Below, piece after piece: positions 7,837 to 16,997 of a DNA stretch of 64,000 bases. The notes beneath the pieces are model-generated. The model was not told where the DNA came from and did not search any database. It saw only the letters and a list, made by a program, of their open reading frames with translations. This DNA is from Rhodothermales bacterium. Lineage in GTDB: Bacteria > Bacteroidota > Rhodothermia > Rhodothermales > VXPQ01. The DNA is taken from contig OX638295.1 of the NCBI GenBank assembly GCA_951812345.1, positions 1,374,759-1,438,758 of the forward strand, read 5' to 3'. A program made the position numbers and the translations under genes. Every line of letters starts with the position of its first letter. Position 1 is the stretch's first letter.

Positions 7837-8694
7837 TCACCTCGACTTCCTGATCTTGCCGATCCCTGTGAACGGGATGATGCGCGGAGTGCTCGCCTGA
7901 TAGTCCGCGTAGGACGGGTATTTGGAAAGCGAGATGGACTCGGCAAGCCGTGAGGAGCCGAAAAAAATCATGGTCAGCGCAATGAACCCCGGCATGGTCC
8001 AGGTAACAAGTTGCCCCGAGGCCGCAATCGCGAACCAGTAGAAACTCCACCACATGCCGAGCTCGCAGAAATAGCTCGGATGCCGGCAATAGGCGAACAG
8101 GCCCGAGGTCATGAAGCCCTGCTCGATTGGTTCGCCGGCCGCGATTTTGCGCTTCTTCTCCTGCTGAAAGCGCCACATCTGTTCATCGCCCGCGATTTCT
8201 CCGATCCAGAGCGTGAAAAACACCAGCGCCGTCACGACATCGATCCAGGTCAGCGCCACATCCTGATATACCCACGCAATATGTATGGGCGCCGTGAACA
8301 GCCAGACGATGAGCATCTGTCCGGGCGCGATGAACGTCAGGTTCAGCAACTGAAACCGGGCGGGGCCTATGCGCTTGCGGATTTCCAGCCACCGGTAATC
8401 TTCCCCGCCTTTGGCGAATCCTCCCTTGCGGGCGTAGTTGAAGGTGAGTCGCGCGCCCCACAGGCAAACGAGCAACGTCATCAGATTCACCCTGGCGGAT
8501 TCAAAATCCAGGGATGCGGCGACGATCAGACAGTAGATCGGCGGACAAATCGTCCAGAGACGGTCGACCCAGGAATATTCGCGCGTGATCACCGACAGGA
8601 GGTAGGCGGTAATCGCGAGGATAATGCACAGGTCCAGCGCCGTGCCGTAAGGCGTTCCGGTCAACGGATGGGGTATGAAGTTGAGATCAGGCAT
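7837..8694 (-). CDS. DUF1295 membrane protein (steroid 5-alpha-reductase-like)
   Basis: 285 residues with about six to seven membrane segments. It carries the DUF1295 signature: RKGGFAKGGEDYRW in the middle and the C-terminal GLFAYCRHPSYFCELGMWWSF, with the RHPSY motif shared by the isoprenylcysteine methyltransferase/steroid reductase superfamily. The substrate is unknown; members are thought to reduce or modify lipids in the membrane with NAD(P)H or SAM. It is divergent from an ICMT-like gene at 8912 of the same superfamily, with a palindromic repeat between them. Confidence 0.88.
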   Translation of the reverse strand: MPDLNFIPHPLTGTPYGTALDLCIILAITAYLLSVITREYSWVDRLWTICPPIYCLIVAASLDFESARVNLMTLLVCLWGARLTFNYARKGGFAKGGEDYRWLEIRKRIGPARFQLLNLTFIAPGQMLIVWLFTAPIHIAWVYQDVALTWIDVVTALVFFTLWIGEIAGDEQMWRFQQEKKRKIAAGEPIEQGFMTSGLFAYCRHPSYFCELGMWWSFYWFAIAASGQLVTWTMPGFIALTMIFFGSSRLAESISLSKYPSYADYQASTPRIIPFTGIGKIRKSR

Positions 8695-8803
8695 AAGGCG
8701 AGGAGACGGGCTCCCGGACGAGGCGATCGGTCGGGGCGAGACCGGCGCCAGGGGAACAATGCGGATTATCGTCTTGTGAAAATTCAGGAAGTAATACCCA
8801 ATA

Positions 8804-8867
8804 GGATACTCTGATTAAATCCGCAAAGATTCAGAGGCTGCGAGGGGTGGTTTTGGGCAGAGTATCC
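8804..8867 (+). repeat. Palindromic dispersed repeat, copy A (64 bp)
   Basis: Begins GGATACTCTGATTAAATCCG and ends GGGCAGAGTATCC, so the ends are inverted repeats; the inner part reads GCAAAGATTCAGAGGCTGCG then AGGGGTGGTTTTG. It matches the copy at 55204-55266 (other orientation) over its full length and the half copy at 50589. It sits between two divergent genes. It is a MITE-like or REP-like element without coding capacity. Confidence 0.85.
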
Positions 8868-8911
8868 CTAAGGTCCTGTTCTCCGCAGGCATGCGGAGCA
8901 AGGGAACCTGC

Positions 8912-9415
8912 ATGAATCTGCAACTCGTCAAGGCCATCATCATTCTGCCCGGGACGGCTCTTGTCTTCATTCCGGGGGCCATACTATGGCTTTCGGCCGG
9001 CTCGTCAGGGGCTATGGCGCTGGCTGGGCCTGAATATCTCAGGTTCTGGATCGGCGCTTTACTGGGAGTCACCGGCCTCTTTTTCGCCGCCTGGACGGTC
9101 AGGTTGTTTGTGAAGGTGGGCAAGGGTACGCCTGCGCCGTGGGCGCCGCCGAAGAAACTGGTTATTCGCGGCCCTTACCGCCACGTCCGAAACCCCATGC
9201 TCACGAGCGTAAATGTCATGCTCGTTGCCGAGTCGCTGCTGCTCGGCTCGTGGTATCTGGCCGGCTGGCTGCTTTTCTTTTTTCTCCTCAACACGATCTT
9301 TTTCGTGTTTTTTGAAGAGCCGGGCCTCGAACGGCGCTTCGGGGAAGACTATCGGCGCTACAAAGCGAATGTGCCGCGCTGGATACCCCGCCGCAGGCCG
9401 TGGGACGGGTCATGA
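8912..9415 (+). CDS. Isoprenylcysteine carboxyl methyltransferase-family membrane protein
   Basis: 167 residues from ATG 8912, with an AAGGGA ribosome site upstream; an upstream ATG at 8891 lies in a small inverted repeat and is less likely. Four membrane segments. The family motif is GPYRHVRNPM (about residues 86-95), followed by FEEPGLERRFGEDYRRYKANVPRW, the conserved E and RY elements of SAM-dependent ICMT/PEMT-like enzymes. It likely methylates a small lipid or an acid group, substrate unknown. The stop overlaps the next ATG by a few bases, so this starts an operon that runs to about 11535. Confidence 0.87.
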   Translation: MNLQLVKAIIILPGTALVFIPGAILWLSAGSSGAMALAGPEYLRFWIGALLGVTGLFFAAWTVRLFVKVGKGTPAPWAPPKKLVIRGPYRHVRNPMLTSVNVMLVAESLLLGSWYLAGWLLFFFLLNTIFFVFFEEPGLERRFGEDYRRYKANVPRWIPRRRPWDGS

Positions 9416-9837
9416 TGGAAAGAGACCACGCGAAAGGCATAGGGGGTTGGCTGCTGGTCTACGTCATCGGCTCGATTCCGGTCATGCTGTTCTATTCGGT
9501 GGGCCTGGCAGGGTGGTTCTTCGACTATCCCGTCCTGCTTATGGCCGTGATCTTCCTGGCGCTTGCAAGTCCGCTGTTGCTCATTCCACGGAAGTCTCCG
9601 AGGGCGCCGAAGTGGAATATCGCTGCATTGTGGACTGCATCCATCCTGATTACCCTGCGTATCGTATACGGGGTGTTGTTTCAGAGCATGATAGAGGGCA
9701 GGCCGCGAGCGAGTAGCGAGGAACTGCTCGCCGCCCTGCCGATTCTTTCGGGAATCGTTATTTTCTCGCTGGGATGGGCGATCGTCTGGACGAAATACTT
9801 CAAGAACTCGATGCGCGTCAGAAACACGTTCTCGTAA
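9412..9837 (+). CDS. DUF2569-like small membrane protein
   Basis: About 141 residues with four hydrophobic segments and the opening GIGGWLLVYVIGSIPVMLF, resembling DUF2569 proteins (GGWL start, four helices). The ATG at 9412 overlaps the stop of the methyltransferase gene (ATGATGG), which suggests translational coupling. There are no catalytic residues to name, and the role is unknown. Confidence 0.65.
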   Translation: MMERDHAKGIGGWLLVYVIGSIPVMLFYSVGLAGWFFDYPVLLMAVIFLALASPLLLIPRKSPRAPKWNIAALWTASILITLRIVYGVLFQSMIEGRPRASSEELLAALPILSGIVIFSLGWAIVWTKYFKNSMRVRNTFS

Positions 9838-9841
9838 AAAA

Positions 9842-10273
9842 ATGCCGGATATCTATCACACATTGTCGATCGCCGGCTCCAAAGAACGCATCTTTGAAGC
9901 CGTCAGCACAGCCGAAGGCCTTAATTCCTGGTGGACCCTGACCGCCGGCGGCGTTCCCCGATCCGGCGCAGTCTACGACTTCGGGTTCGGTCCGGATTAT
10001 CAATGGCAGGCCGAGGTTGTGCACTGCGAACCCGGGGCCGCGCTGGAATGGAAAATGACCAAAGCCGCTCCCGACTGGATGGGAACGCATGTCGGGTTTC
10101 AACTCAAGACCGTCGGCGAGGCTACGCAGGTCGATTTCTATCATACGGGATGGCGCGAAATAACCGACCACTACCGGGTGTGCTCATTCTGGTGGTGCAT
10201 GTACCTCCGGTTGCTTCGCAGATACATAGAGCGGGGAGAAGTCGTGCCCCATCATGAGCGCAATAAGGCATAG
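9842..10273 (+). CDS. SRPBCC (START-like/AHSA1-type) domain protein
   Basis: 143 residues, a single SRPBCC fold: the N-terminal IYHTLSIAGSKERIFEAVST, then GLNSWWT, a YDFGFG strand and a C-terminal helix (CMYLRLLRRYIERGE). These proteins bind hydrophobic ligands in a deep pocket. It starts 4 bp after the preceding stop, so it is co-transcribed with the membrane genes. Ligand unknown. Confidence 0.85.
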   Translation: MPDIYHTLSIAGSKERIFEAVSTAEGLNSWWTLTAGGVPRSGAVYDFGFGPDYQWQAEVVHCEPGAALEWKMTKAAPDWMGTHVGFQLKTVGEATQVDFYHTGWREITDHYRVCSFWWCMYLRLLRRYIERGEVVPHHERNKA

Positions 10274-10299
10274 CCATATATCCATATATACCCTTCGCC

Positions 10300-11535
10300 A
10301 TGTCCACCTATACCCCCGTCGCTCCCGGCGAGCGGATCCAAAGTCTCGATGTGCTCCGGGGCTTTGCCTTGCTTGGCATTCTCGTCATGAACGTGCAGTC
10401 GTTCTCCATGCCGGCTGCCGCCTACGTGAATCCGACGGCGTGGGGCGATCTGACCGGCGTCAACCTGATGACCTGGCTGGTCAGCCATATACTGGCCGAT
10501 CAGAAATTCATGACGCTGTTCTCGATTCTGTTCGGGGCGGGCGTGTGCCTGTTTGCGGAGCGGGCGGAGGCCCGCAGCGGACGATCCGTCGCCGTACACT
10601 ACCGGAGGATGTTCTGGCTGCTGGTTTTCGGGCTGGCCCATGTCTATTTCCTCTGGACGGGGGACATTCTTGTGCCGTACGCCATATGCGGCTGCGGGAT
10701 ATACCTGTTTCGCAACCGCTCGCCCCGGCGTCTCCTGGCGCTGGGGGTCTGCGTTTTCTCGGTGGGTACATTTATGGATTTCTTTTCCGCCTGGGGACTA
10801 ATGAATTACGGGTCTCAGGAAGCCGTCGCCGGCGTGGCGTCTTTCTGGGCGCCGGATGCTGCCGCGATCGAGGCCGAACTGGCTGCGTACCAGGGGGGCT
10901 GGATGGCTCAGCAGGCATATCGCGTGCGCGCGGCGCTCGAAATGCATACCTTCGTCATGCCGATGTTCATGTTATGGCCGTGCGGCGGGGCCATGCTGCT
11001 GGGCATGGCGCTCTATAAGTGGGGCGTATTGAGCGCAGCGCGGAGCGGCCGGTTCTACCGGCGCATGATCGTCATCGGCATGGCGGTGGGCCTGACGGCG
11101 ATCAGTGCAGGCGTGTGGTGGAATTTCTCCGGCGGCTGGACCTGGCAGAGCTCTTTCTTCACGGGGGTACAGTTCAACTACTGGGGCAGCATGGGCGTCG
11201 CGCTGGGCTATCTGGGCCTGATCATGCTGGCGGTGCAGAAAGGCGTTTTTCCGAACCTGCAACGCCGTCTTGCCGCCGTGGGCCGGCTGGCGTTCACGAA
11301 TTACATCCTGCAAACCGTTTTGTGTACGCTGCTTTTCTATGGGCACGGGTTCGGGCTGTTCGGGAGCGTAGAGCGCTATCAGCAACTCTTTGTCGTACTT
11401 GCCGTATGGCTTATTCAGTTGTGGCTGTCGCCCGTCTGGCTGCGCTACTTCGCGTACGGCCCGCTGGAATGGGCCTGGCGCGCCTTGACGTACTGGTGCA
11501 TCCCGAAGATGCGTTTGCGCGAAAGCCCGGTGTAA
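10300..11535 (+). CDS. DUF418 domain-containing membrane protein
   Basis: 411 residues with about ten membrane segments. It begins with RIQSLDVLRGFALLGILVMN, the hallmark of DUF418/acyltransferase-like membrane proteins, and ends with the DUF418 part (GRLAFTNYILQT, FGPLEWAWR-like FAYGPLEWAWRALTYW). The function of this family is not established; transport or acyl transfer have been suggested. It is the last gene of the run that starts at 8912. Confidence 0.88.
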   Translation: MSTYTPVAPGERIQSLDVLRGFALLGILVMNVQSFSMPAAAYVNPTAWGDLTGVNLMTWLVSHILADQKFMTLFSILFGAGVCLFAERAEARSGRSVAVHYRRMFWLLVFGLAHVYFLWTGDILVPYAICGCGIYLFRNRSPRRLLALGVCVFSVGTFMDFFSAWGLMNYGSQEAVAGVASFWAPDAAAIEAELAAYQGGWMAQQAYRVRAALEMHTFVMPMFMLWPCGGAMLLGMALYKWGVLSAARSGRFYRRMIVIGMAVGLTAISAGVWWNFSGGWTWQSSFFTGVQFNYWGSMGVALGYLGLIMLAVQKGVFPNLQRRLAAVGRLAFTNYILQTVLCTLLFYGHGFGLFGSVERYQQLFVVLAVWLIQLWLSPVWLRYFAYGPLEWAWRALTYWCIPKMRLRESPV

Positions 11536-11611
11536 AGAGGGAATGGCTCTACCTTAGGTTATGCCCCATAACCCGTTGTTGTACAACGAATTCCGACAGT
11601 AGACCGGCTCC

Positions 11612-12313
11612 ATGCCTACCGCCATACTGGACATACTGATTGCCGCCGGCTTGCTGATAGGCCTGGCGCGCGGCTTGTCCACCGGGGCGGTACGCCAGGT
11701 CGTGGGGCTTGCGGGTACGGCGCTGGCCATCGTGCTTGCGCTCGAACTGATGCACCCCGTGGGGAACGCCATCGGCGGGATTTTGGGCGCCGGAGCAGGC
11801 ATCGTGCCGGTTCTTGGTTTCATTGTCGTGTTTGCGGCGGTCCAACTGGCGCTTTACGTGCTCGCCAAGGTCATCGAAACCAGCCTCAAGATGCTCCGGC
11901 TGAGCATGCTGAACCGGGCGGCGGGGGCGGTATTCGGCCTTTGCAAGGCGGCGCTCCTCTTGAGCGTACTGTTTCTGGTGCTGAATTTTTTCAACGTGCC
12001 GGATGCTCAAAACCGCGAGGTTTCGGTGCTGTACGGGCCGGTGGCTGCGGTCTTTCCCGCAACATGGGATTTTGCCGCCCGGCGATTCCCTGCCGTCCGC
12101 GATTTGTCGGACCGGTTCGGCGAAGAGGTCCGGGGGCGGTTCGGCGATGTGCTGCCCGGACCCGAAGACATGACGCCGGAGCCCGACGAGGCGTTATCCG
12201 AACCCGAAGACGTGCCGCCGGAGCCTGACGAGGCGTTATCCGAACCCGACGACACGTTACGCGGGCTCGAAGATGGGCTGCCCGATTCCGAAGACGCGCT
12301 GCCTGAGGAGTAA
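11612..12313 (+). CDS. CvpA-family membrane protein with acidic repeat tail
   Basis: 233 residues. Residues 1-130 form a CvpA-like unit with four membrane helices (ILDILIAAGLLIGLARGLSTG; LNRAAGAVFGLCKAALLLS). CvpA proteins are linked to colicin V export, purine operons and envelope stress. The last ~70 residues are soluble and very acidic, with a 14-residue repeat (PEPDEALSEP) seen in DNA as a 42-bp period at 12176 and 12218. The tail length is probably variable between strains. Confidence 0.82.
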   Translation: MPTAILDILIAAGLLIGLARGLSTGAVRQVVGLAGTALAIVLALELMHPVGNAIGGILGAGAGIVPVLGFIVVFAAVQLALYVLAKVIETSLKMLRLSMLNRAAGAVFGLCKAALLLSVLFLVLNFFNVPDAQNREVSVLYGPVAAVFPATWDFAARRFPAVRDLSDRFGEEVRGRFGDVLPGPEDMTPEPDEALSEPEDVPPEPDEALSEPDDTLRGLEDGLPDSEDALPEE

Positions 12314-12560
12314 CGGCAGGATTTCGCCGCTGTGGAGAAGCGCTTGCCCTGGGGCAAACGGATATCGGGCGTCGCAGGCTTGACAACCGGCTGGGCATAG
12401 CGTATCTATTTTCTCAGGCGACTTCTCCGGTAAAATCAGGGTCGCCTTGCCGTGGATTTTTTGACGGGCGCATTCCGGTAGGCGGATGAGACGAGGAGTT
12501 TGGACGTTTGCGCCGTTTCCGTACGGCTGACACGATTGAAAAGACAAAAGAAAACCGACC

Positions 12561-13982
12561 ATGGAACAGTTTTGCCTGATCATCGACGGGGGCAGGGTAT
12601 CGACCGAAGAACATTTCGAGGTGCTTAATCCCGCCAAAGAGGAACCGGCGGGTCTGGCGCCGCTCGGACAGAAGAAGCATGTTGACGACGCCGTAGCAGC
12701 CGCAAAAAGGGCGTTCGAAAAATGGCGCGAAGTACCCGAAGCCGACCGGCAGGCCGCCTGCATGGCGGTGGCCTCGAAGATCGAGGAAAATGCCGAGGAA
12801 CTGGCCCGTCTCCTGACCGCCGAACAGGGCAAGCCCCTGAACGGTCTCGGCTCTCGCTGGGAGATCGGCGGGGCCGTGGCCTGGGCCAGGTATACGGCGA
12901 CCCTTTCTTTGCCGGTGAAGGTCCTTCAGGACAACGAACAGGGCCGGGTCGAACTGCACCGCAAGCCGCTCGGCGTCGTGGGATCGATCACCCCCTGGAA
13001 TTTCCCGGTTATGATCGCAATCTGGCACAGCATTCCCGCGATTCTGGCAGGGAACACGGTGGTGTGCAAGCCTTCTCCTTTCACGCCGCTGTCTACGCTG
13101 CGGCTCGTGGAAATCATGAACGAGGTGCTTCCGCAAGGCGTGGTCAATTGCATTACCGGCAAGGATACGCTCGGCCCTGTGATCACTGCGCACGAGGGGA
13201 TCAGCAAGATTATCTTTACCGGCTCCTGCGCAACCGGCAAGAAAGTCATGGTGAATGCGGCGGAAACCATGAAGCGCCTTACGCTTGAACTCGGCGGAAA
13301 CGACGCAGGCATCGTGCTGCCCGATGTGGATCCGAAGGAAATCGCCGAAGGGCTGTTCTGGGGCGCGTTCATCAATAGCGGCCAGACCTGCGCCGCGCTG
13401 AAGCGACTCTACGTCCATGAGGATGTGCATGACGAGGTGTGCAGCGAACTTGTCGCCATTGCCGAGAACATGAAAATGGGCGAGGGCACGGGCGAGGATG
13501 TCATTCTGGGTCCGGTTCAGAATGCAAGGCAATACGATATCGTGGCGGACCTGACCGCCAGCGCCAAATCCGGCGGGAGGGTGCTTCTCGGCGAAGATCC
13601 GGAAAGATACCGGGAAAAGATGGGCGGAAAGGGATATTTTTATCCGCTGACGATCATCGCAGACCTCGACAACGGAGACCGGCTGGTGGACGAGGAGCAG
13701 TTCGGCCCTGTGCTGCCCGTCATCCGGTACAGCCGGGCGGAGGAAGCGATCGAGAAGGCGAACGACAATCCGAGCGGCCTTGGGGGTTCCGTCTGGAGCC
13801 GGGATATTGCGCAGGCGAAGGAAATCGCGAATCGCATGGAATGCGGCTCGGTCTGGATCAACAAACACGGCATGATCCAGCCCAATGCTCCGTTCGGCGG
13901 GGTGAAGCGCTCCGGCGTAGGGGTTGAATTCGGCGAAGAAGGATTGCTGGAATACACGGATATCCAGGTGGTCTTCTCCTGA
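12561..13982 (+). CDS. NAD(P)-dependent aldehyde dehydrogenase
   Basis: 473 residues, a full ALDH-superfamily enzyme oxidising an aldehyde to its acid. Visible are the oxyanion/cofactor segment PWNFPVMIAIW, the NAD-binding FTGSCATGKKVM, general base Glu243 in LELGGND and catalytic Cys277 in SGQTCAALKR. The C-terminal PFGGVKRSGVGVEFGEEGL is typical. The substrate cannot be read from sequence; the betaine/succinate-semialdehyde branches are possible. A PLP decarboxylase follows 101 bp later, so the pair might handle an amine-derived aldehyde, but that is inference. The 247-bp gap upstream holds only a short stem (TTGCCC-TG-GGGCAA near 12350). Confidence 0.92.
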   Translation: MEQFCLIIDGGRVSTEEHFEVLNPAKEEPAGLAPLGQKKHVDDAVAAAKRAFEKWREVPEADRQAACMAVASKIEENAEELARLLTAEQGKPLNGLGSRWEIGGAVAWARYTATLSLPVKVLQDNEQGRVELHRKPLGVVGSITPWNFPVMIAIWHSIPAILAGNTVVCKPSPFTPLSTLRLVEIMNEVLPQGVVNCITGKDTLGPVITAHEGISKIIFTGSCATGKKVMVNAAETMKRLTLELGGNDAGIVLPDVDPKEIAEGLFWGAFINSGQTCAALKRLYVHEDVHDEVCSELVAIAENMKMGEGTGEDVILGPVQNARQYDIVADLTASAKSGGRVLLGEDPERYREKMGGKGYFYPLTIIADLDNGDRLVDEEQFGPVLPVIRYSRAEEAIEKANDNPSGLGGSVWSRDIAQAKEIANRMECGSVWINKHGMIQPNAPFGGVKRSGVGVEFGEEGLLEYTDIQVVFS

Positions 13983-14083
13983 CGGTTATGCAGCGGCCTG
14001 TTTGGCGCGGGCCTGCCCGATAGGCGGGCAGATCGGAGAAAGAAATCCGGAGCGCGCGCTTCGACAAAGAACCTGTTTAACGT

Positions 14084-15535
14084 ATGGACAGCGAAAAGGA
14101 ACCGGACCGGGAAGCGCGCGGAGATCTCCGGATGGCGCCCGGACAGATGCTCGATCTCGCGCGCAGGGCGGCGGAACTTCTGGTAGAACGCATTGAAAAC
14201 CTGCCGGGAGAGAATGCCTGGGACGGCGAGTTCCGGGATGAGTTGGAAAGGCATCTGATGGAAGCGCCTCCCGAGGAAGGGCGTCCTGCAGAAGAAGTCA
14301 TTGAACAAGCCACGCGCGATATTCTCCCGTTTGCAACCCGGCTGGATCACCCGCGCTGCTTCGGGTTTGTTCCATCCTCGCCAACCTGGCCAGGCATACT
14401 GGCCGATTTCATAGCCGCCGGCTATAACAACAACCCGTGTACATGGCTGGTGGCAAGCGGCGCCAGTCAGCTTGAATTAGTTGTTCTCGACTGGATTCGC
14501 CGTTGGATCGGTTATCCGGAGGGGGCAGGCGGGCTTTTGATGAGCGGAGGTTCGTCGGCTACGCTCAATGCGTTCGTCGCGATGCGGGAAGCGGCGGAAT
14601 ATCCCGAGCGAGCCACCGTGTATATGAGCGATCAAAGCCATACGGCTCTTAACCAGGCGGCCATGATCGTTGGGATTCGACAGGAATGCATTCGCGTGAT
14701 TCCAAGCGATAAGCACGGTCGTCTGGATATGAATGCGCTCGAACGTGCAGTGACCGAAGACCGGTGTGCCGGGTTCACGCCCATTGGCGTGGCCGCAAAT
14801 GCGGGAACGAGCGGCATGGGGGCTATCGACCCCATCGAAGCGGTGGCGGACTACTGTGAGAAGGAGGATATATGGATGCATGTTGATGCCGCATACGGCG
14901 GTTTCGCCGTCGTGACCGAGAGGGGGAAGCGTCTCCTGCGCGGCATCGAGCGCGCGGATTCTATCGTACTGGATGCGCACAAATGGTTTTTTCAGCCTTA
15001 CGAAGCCGCCTGCCTTATCGTGAAGGACGTAGGCACGCTCGAGCGCACATTTTCCGTCAAACCGGATATACTCCAGGATACGATATGGCGCGACAGGCAC
15101 CCGAATTTCACGGATCGGGGGTTGCAACTAAGCCGATCCTCTCGGGCCTTGAAGCTATGGATGTCGATTCAGACGTTCGGGATGGCCGCATTCCGGCGGG
15201 CCGTATTGCAGGGAATGAAATTGGCCGACCGCGCCGAAGAGTACGTCAGGGCAAGCCCGATTCTTGAAATATTGACTCCTGTGTCGCTCAGCATCCTTTG
15301 TTTCCGGGTGAATCCCTCGGACGCCGATTTCGACGAGGAAACGCTCGAAGAAATCAACAGGACCGTGCTCGCGCGCGTCTTTTGGGAAGGCCCCGCGTTT
15401 ATTTCGTCGACCATGGTCAAGGGAACGTTTGCTCTCCGGTTATGCATTGTGAACCATACCACTACGTGGGAAGATGTGCGAGAGACCCTAAAGGACATGG
15501 AGCGGTTCGGGAAAGCGGCATTGCCGGAAGAATAA
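14084..15535 (+). CDS. PLP-dependent group II amino-acid decarboxylase
   Basis: 483 residues, similar to aromatic-L-amino-acid and related group II decarboxylases. Landmarks: the N-terminal HPRCFGFVPSSPTWPGILAD, a cofactor segment (SGGSSATLNAFVAMREA), HVDAAYGGFAV with the Asp that pairs with the pyridine nitrogen, and the Schiff-base Lys300 in DAHKWFFQPYEAAC. It removes CO2 from an amino acid to give an amine. Which amino acid is unclear; aromatic substrates are common in this branch. It follows the aldehyde dehydrogenase on the same strand. Confidence 0.9.
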   Translation: MDSEKEPDREARGDLRMAPGQMLDLARRAAELLVERIENLPGENAWDGEFRDELERHLMEAPPEEGRPAEEVIEQATRDILPFATRLDHPRCFGFVPSSPTWPGILADFIAAGYNNNPCTWLVASGASQLELVVLDWIRRWIGYPEGAGGLLMSGGSSATLNAFVAMREAAEYPERATVYMSDQSHTALNQAAMIVGIRQECIRVIPSDKHGRLDMNALERAVTEDRCAGFTPIGVAANAGTSGMGAIDPIEAVADYCEKEDIWMHVDAAYGGFAVVTERGKRLLRGIERADSIVLDAHKWFFQPYEAACLIVKDVGTLERTFSVKPDILQDTIWRDRHPNFTDRGLQLSRSSRALKLWMSIQTFGMAAFRRAVLQGMKLADRAEEYVRASPILEILTPVSLSILCFRVNPSDADFDEETLEEINRTVLARVFWEGPAFISSTMVKGTFALRLCIVNHTTTWEDVRETLKDMERFGKAALPEE

Positions 15536-15579
15536 GGCGAGCCGGAGGCGCGCGCCTCTGGCTCCGCCGGCCATCTTCG

Positions 15580-16512
15580 TCACACCGGGGGCGCCTTCCG
15601 GCGTATGTGGCGCAGGATCAGCAACCCCCCGATGACTGCGGCGCCGCCGATGATCTGAATGGGCTTTACCGTTTCGCCCAGAAGGAGGTAGCTGGCCGTC
15701 AGCGCCGTCAACGGGACCAGATTGCCGTATGCGGCCGTGTGCGAGGCGCCTACATGGTTCACCGCGTTGTTCCAGAGCGCCAGAACCAGGCCGGTCGAAA
15801 GTCCCCCTGAATACACGATGATCGCCCAGTGCCTCGGAGTCACGACGCTCCAGTCCGTGCGGGCAATCTCCGGCAGGCCCATTCCGATCAGCACGGGAAG
15901 GGCGAACAGCAGTGCAAGGAACGTCAATCCGGTGGCGGAGACATGCCGCAGCATGGGTTTATTGAGCGCCGTATAGCAGCCCCAGGAGCAGGCCGCGCAC
16001 AGCATCAGCACATTGCCGAAGAATATCCCGCTGTCGAACGAAATCGTTCCGGCCCCGCCCACCACGATCGTCATGGCGCCTCCCAGTACGAAGGGGAGGG
16101 CCAACCAGGTTCCTCCCCGGATTCGTTCCGTGCCCAGCATAGCGCCCAGCAACGCCGTCCAAAGGGGTGCGCTGGTCATGATCAGGGCTGCGTTGCCCGC
16201 CGTGGTATGATATATGCCGTGAATGAACAGGTGCTGGTAGACGACAAAACCCAGCGCGCCCAGTCCGGCGATCCGGAGCGGATATTTCCGCAGGGGGCGC
16301 CAGACGGGTAACCCTTTTTTCCGATTTCGGTACAGGTAAATCCCGCCGAGCACGAGAATCGAGATCGAAAACCGGAAACTGTTGATCATGTGCGGGTGCA
16401 TGACCTCCAGGACCGATTTGAGCAGGGGAAAATTCACTCCCCACACGGTCACGACAAAGAGGAGGGCCGCTTCCGCGCGCCATTTTTTTCCGGAGGATTC
16501 GCTTGTCCGCAA
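15580..16512 (-). CDS. EamA/DMT-family transporter
   Basis: About 310 residues with ten membrane segments in two EamA halves (first half from KWRAEAALLFVVTVWGVNFPL, second from GNVLMLCAACSWGCYTALNK). These transporters export or import amino acids and other metabolites. The frame stays open to 16905, but that upstream part is antisense to the MerR gene. I take TTG 16512 as a likely start, 10 codons before the first helix; no ATG is available in frame there. The last residues RRKAPPV are basic. Convergent with the decarboxylase. Confidence 0.85.
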   Translation of the reverse strand: MRTSESSGKKWRAEAALLFVVTVWGVNFPLLKSVLEVMHPHMINSFRFSISILVLGGIYLYRNRKKGLPVWRPLRKYPLRIAGLGALGFVVYQHLFIHGIYHTTAGNAALIMTSAPLWTALLGAMLGTERIRGGTWLALPFVLGGAMTIVVGGAGTISFDSGIFFGNVLMLCAACSWGCYTALNKPMLRHVSATGLTFLALLFALPVLIGMGLPEIARTDWSVVTPRHWAIIVYSGGLSTGLVLALWNNAVNHVGASHTAAYGNLVPLTALTASYLLLGETVKPIQIIGGAAVIGGLLILRHIRRKAPPV

Positions 16513-16638
16513 GACGGGATACGTTGCCGCAAGATGGAATAACCTGTACTGTGGCTCGACTGCGACATTTCCCTTCGCATTCGCTGCCGGGTTTTCGTAC
16601 CTTATCTGCGATGTTGTGTTCTTGTTCTTGAAAGGTTC

Positions 16639-16971
16639 ATGCAGGAAAAGGGGATTCAAAAGCTGTACTATTCGATCGGCGAAGTCAGTGAAACGACGGG
16701 CCTCGAAACGCACGTGCTGCGTTACTGGGAAACCGAATTCAAGGAGCTGAAACCCCGAAAGAACCGCGCCGGGCACCGCACCTACACCAGCGAGGACATT
16801 CGCATTGTGGAGCGCATACAGTATTTGCTGAAGGAAAGAGGATTGACGATCAAGGGAGCGCAGAAGGTGCTCGCCGCGGAAGAATCCGGGGCAGGAAGCG
16901 AACAAATGCGCAACCTTGTCGAATTGCGGCGCTTTCTCAAAGAGGCGCTCGAGCAGCTTGAAGCAAGCTGA
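16639..16971 (+). CDS. MerR-family transcriptional regulator
   Basis: 110 residues. An N-terminal winged helix-turn-helix (YYSIGEVSETTGLETHVLRY, then WETEFKELKP and NRAGHRTYTSEDI) is followed by a short coiled helix; there is no effector domain or metal-binding cysteine. This short form is common in Bacteroidota and relatives. Divergent from the DMT transporter and immediately upstream of the GntP permease, whose frame begins at the stop of this gene. Confidence 0.92.
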   Translation: MQEKGIQKLYYSIGEVSETTGLETHVLRYWETEFKELKPRKNRAGHRTYTSEDIRIVERIQYLLKERGLTIKGAQKVLAAEESGAGSEQMRNLVELRRFLKEALEQLEAS

Positions 16972-16997
16972 CGGGACCGATCCTCATAGCAATTCTT

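Noticed and set aside
12414-13868. 484-codon minus-strand frame opposite the aldehyde dehydrogenase
   Set aside because: Shadow of a conserved enzyme; no recognisable motif.
16513-16905. N-terminal extension of the DMT transporter frame
   Set aside because: Overlaps the MerR gene antisense and is unlike EamA proteins; the transporter is taken to start near 16512.
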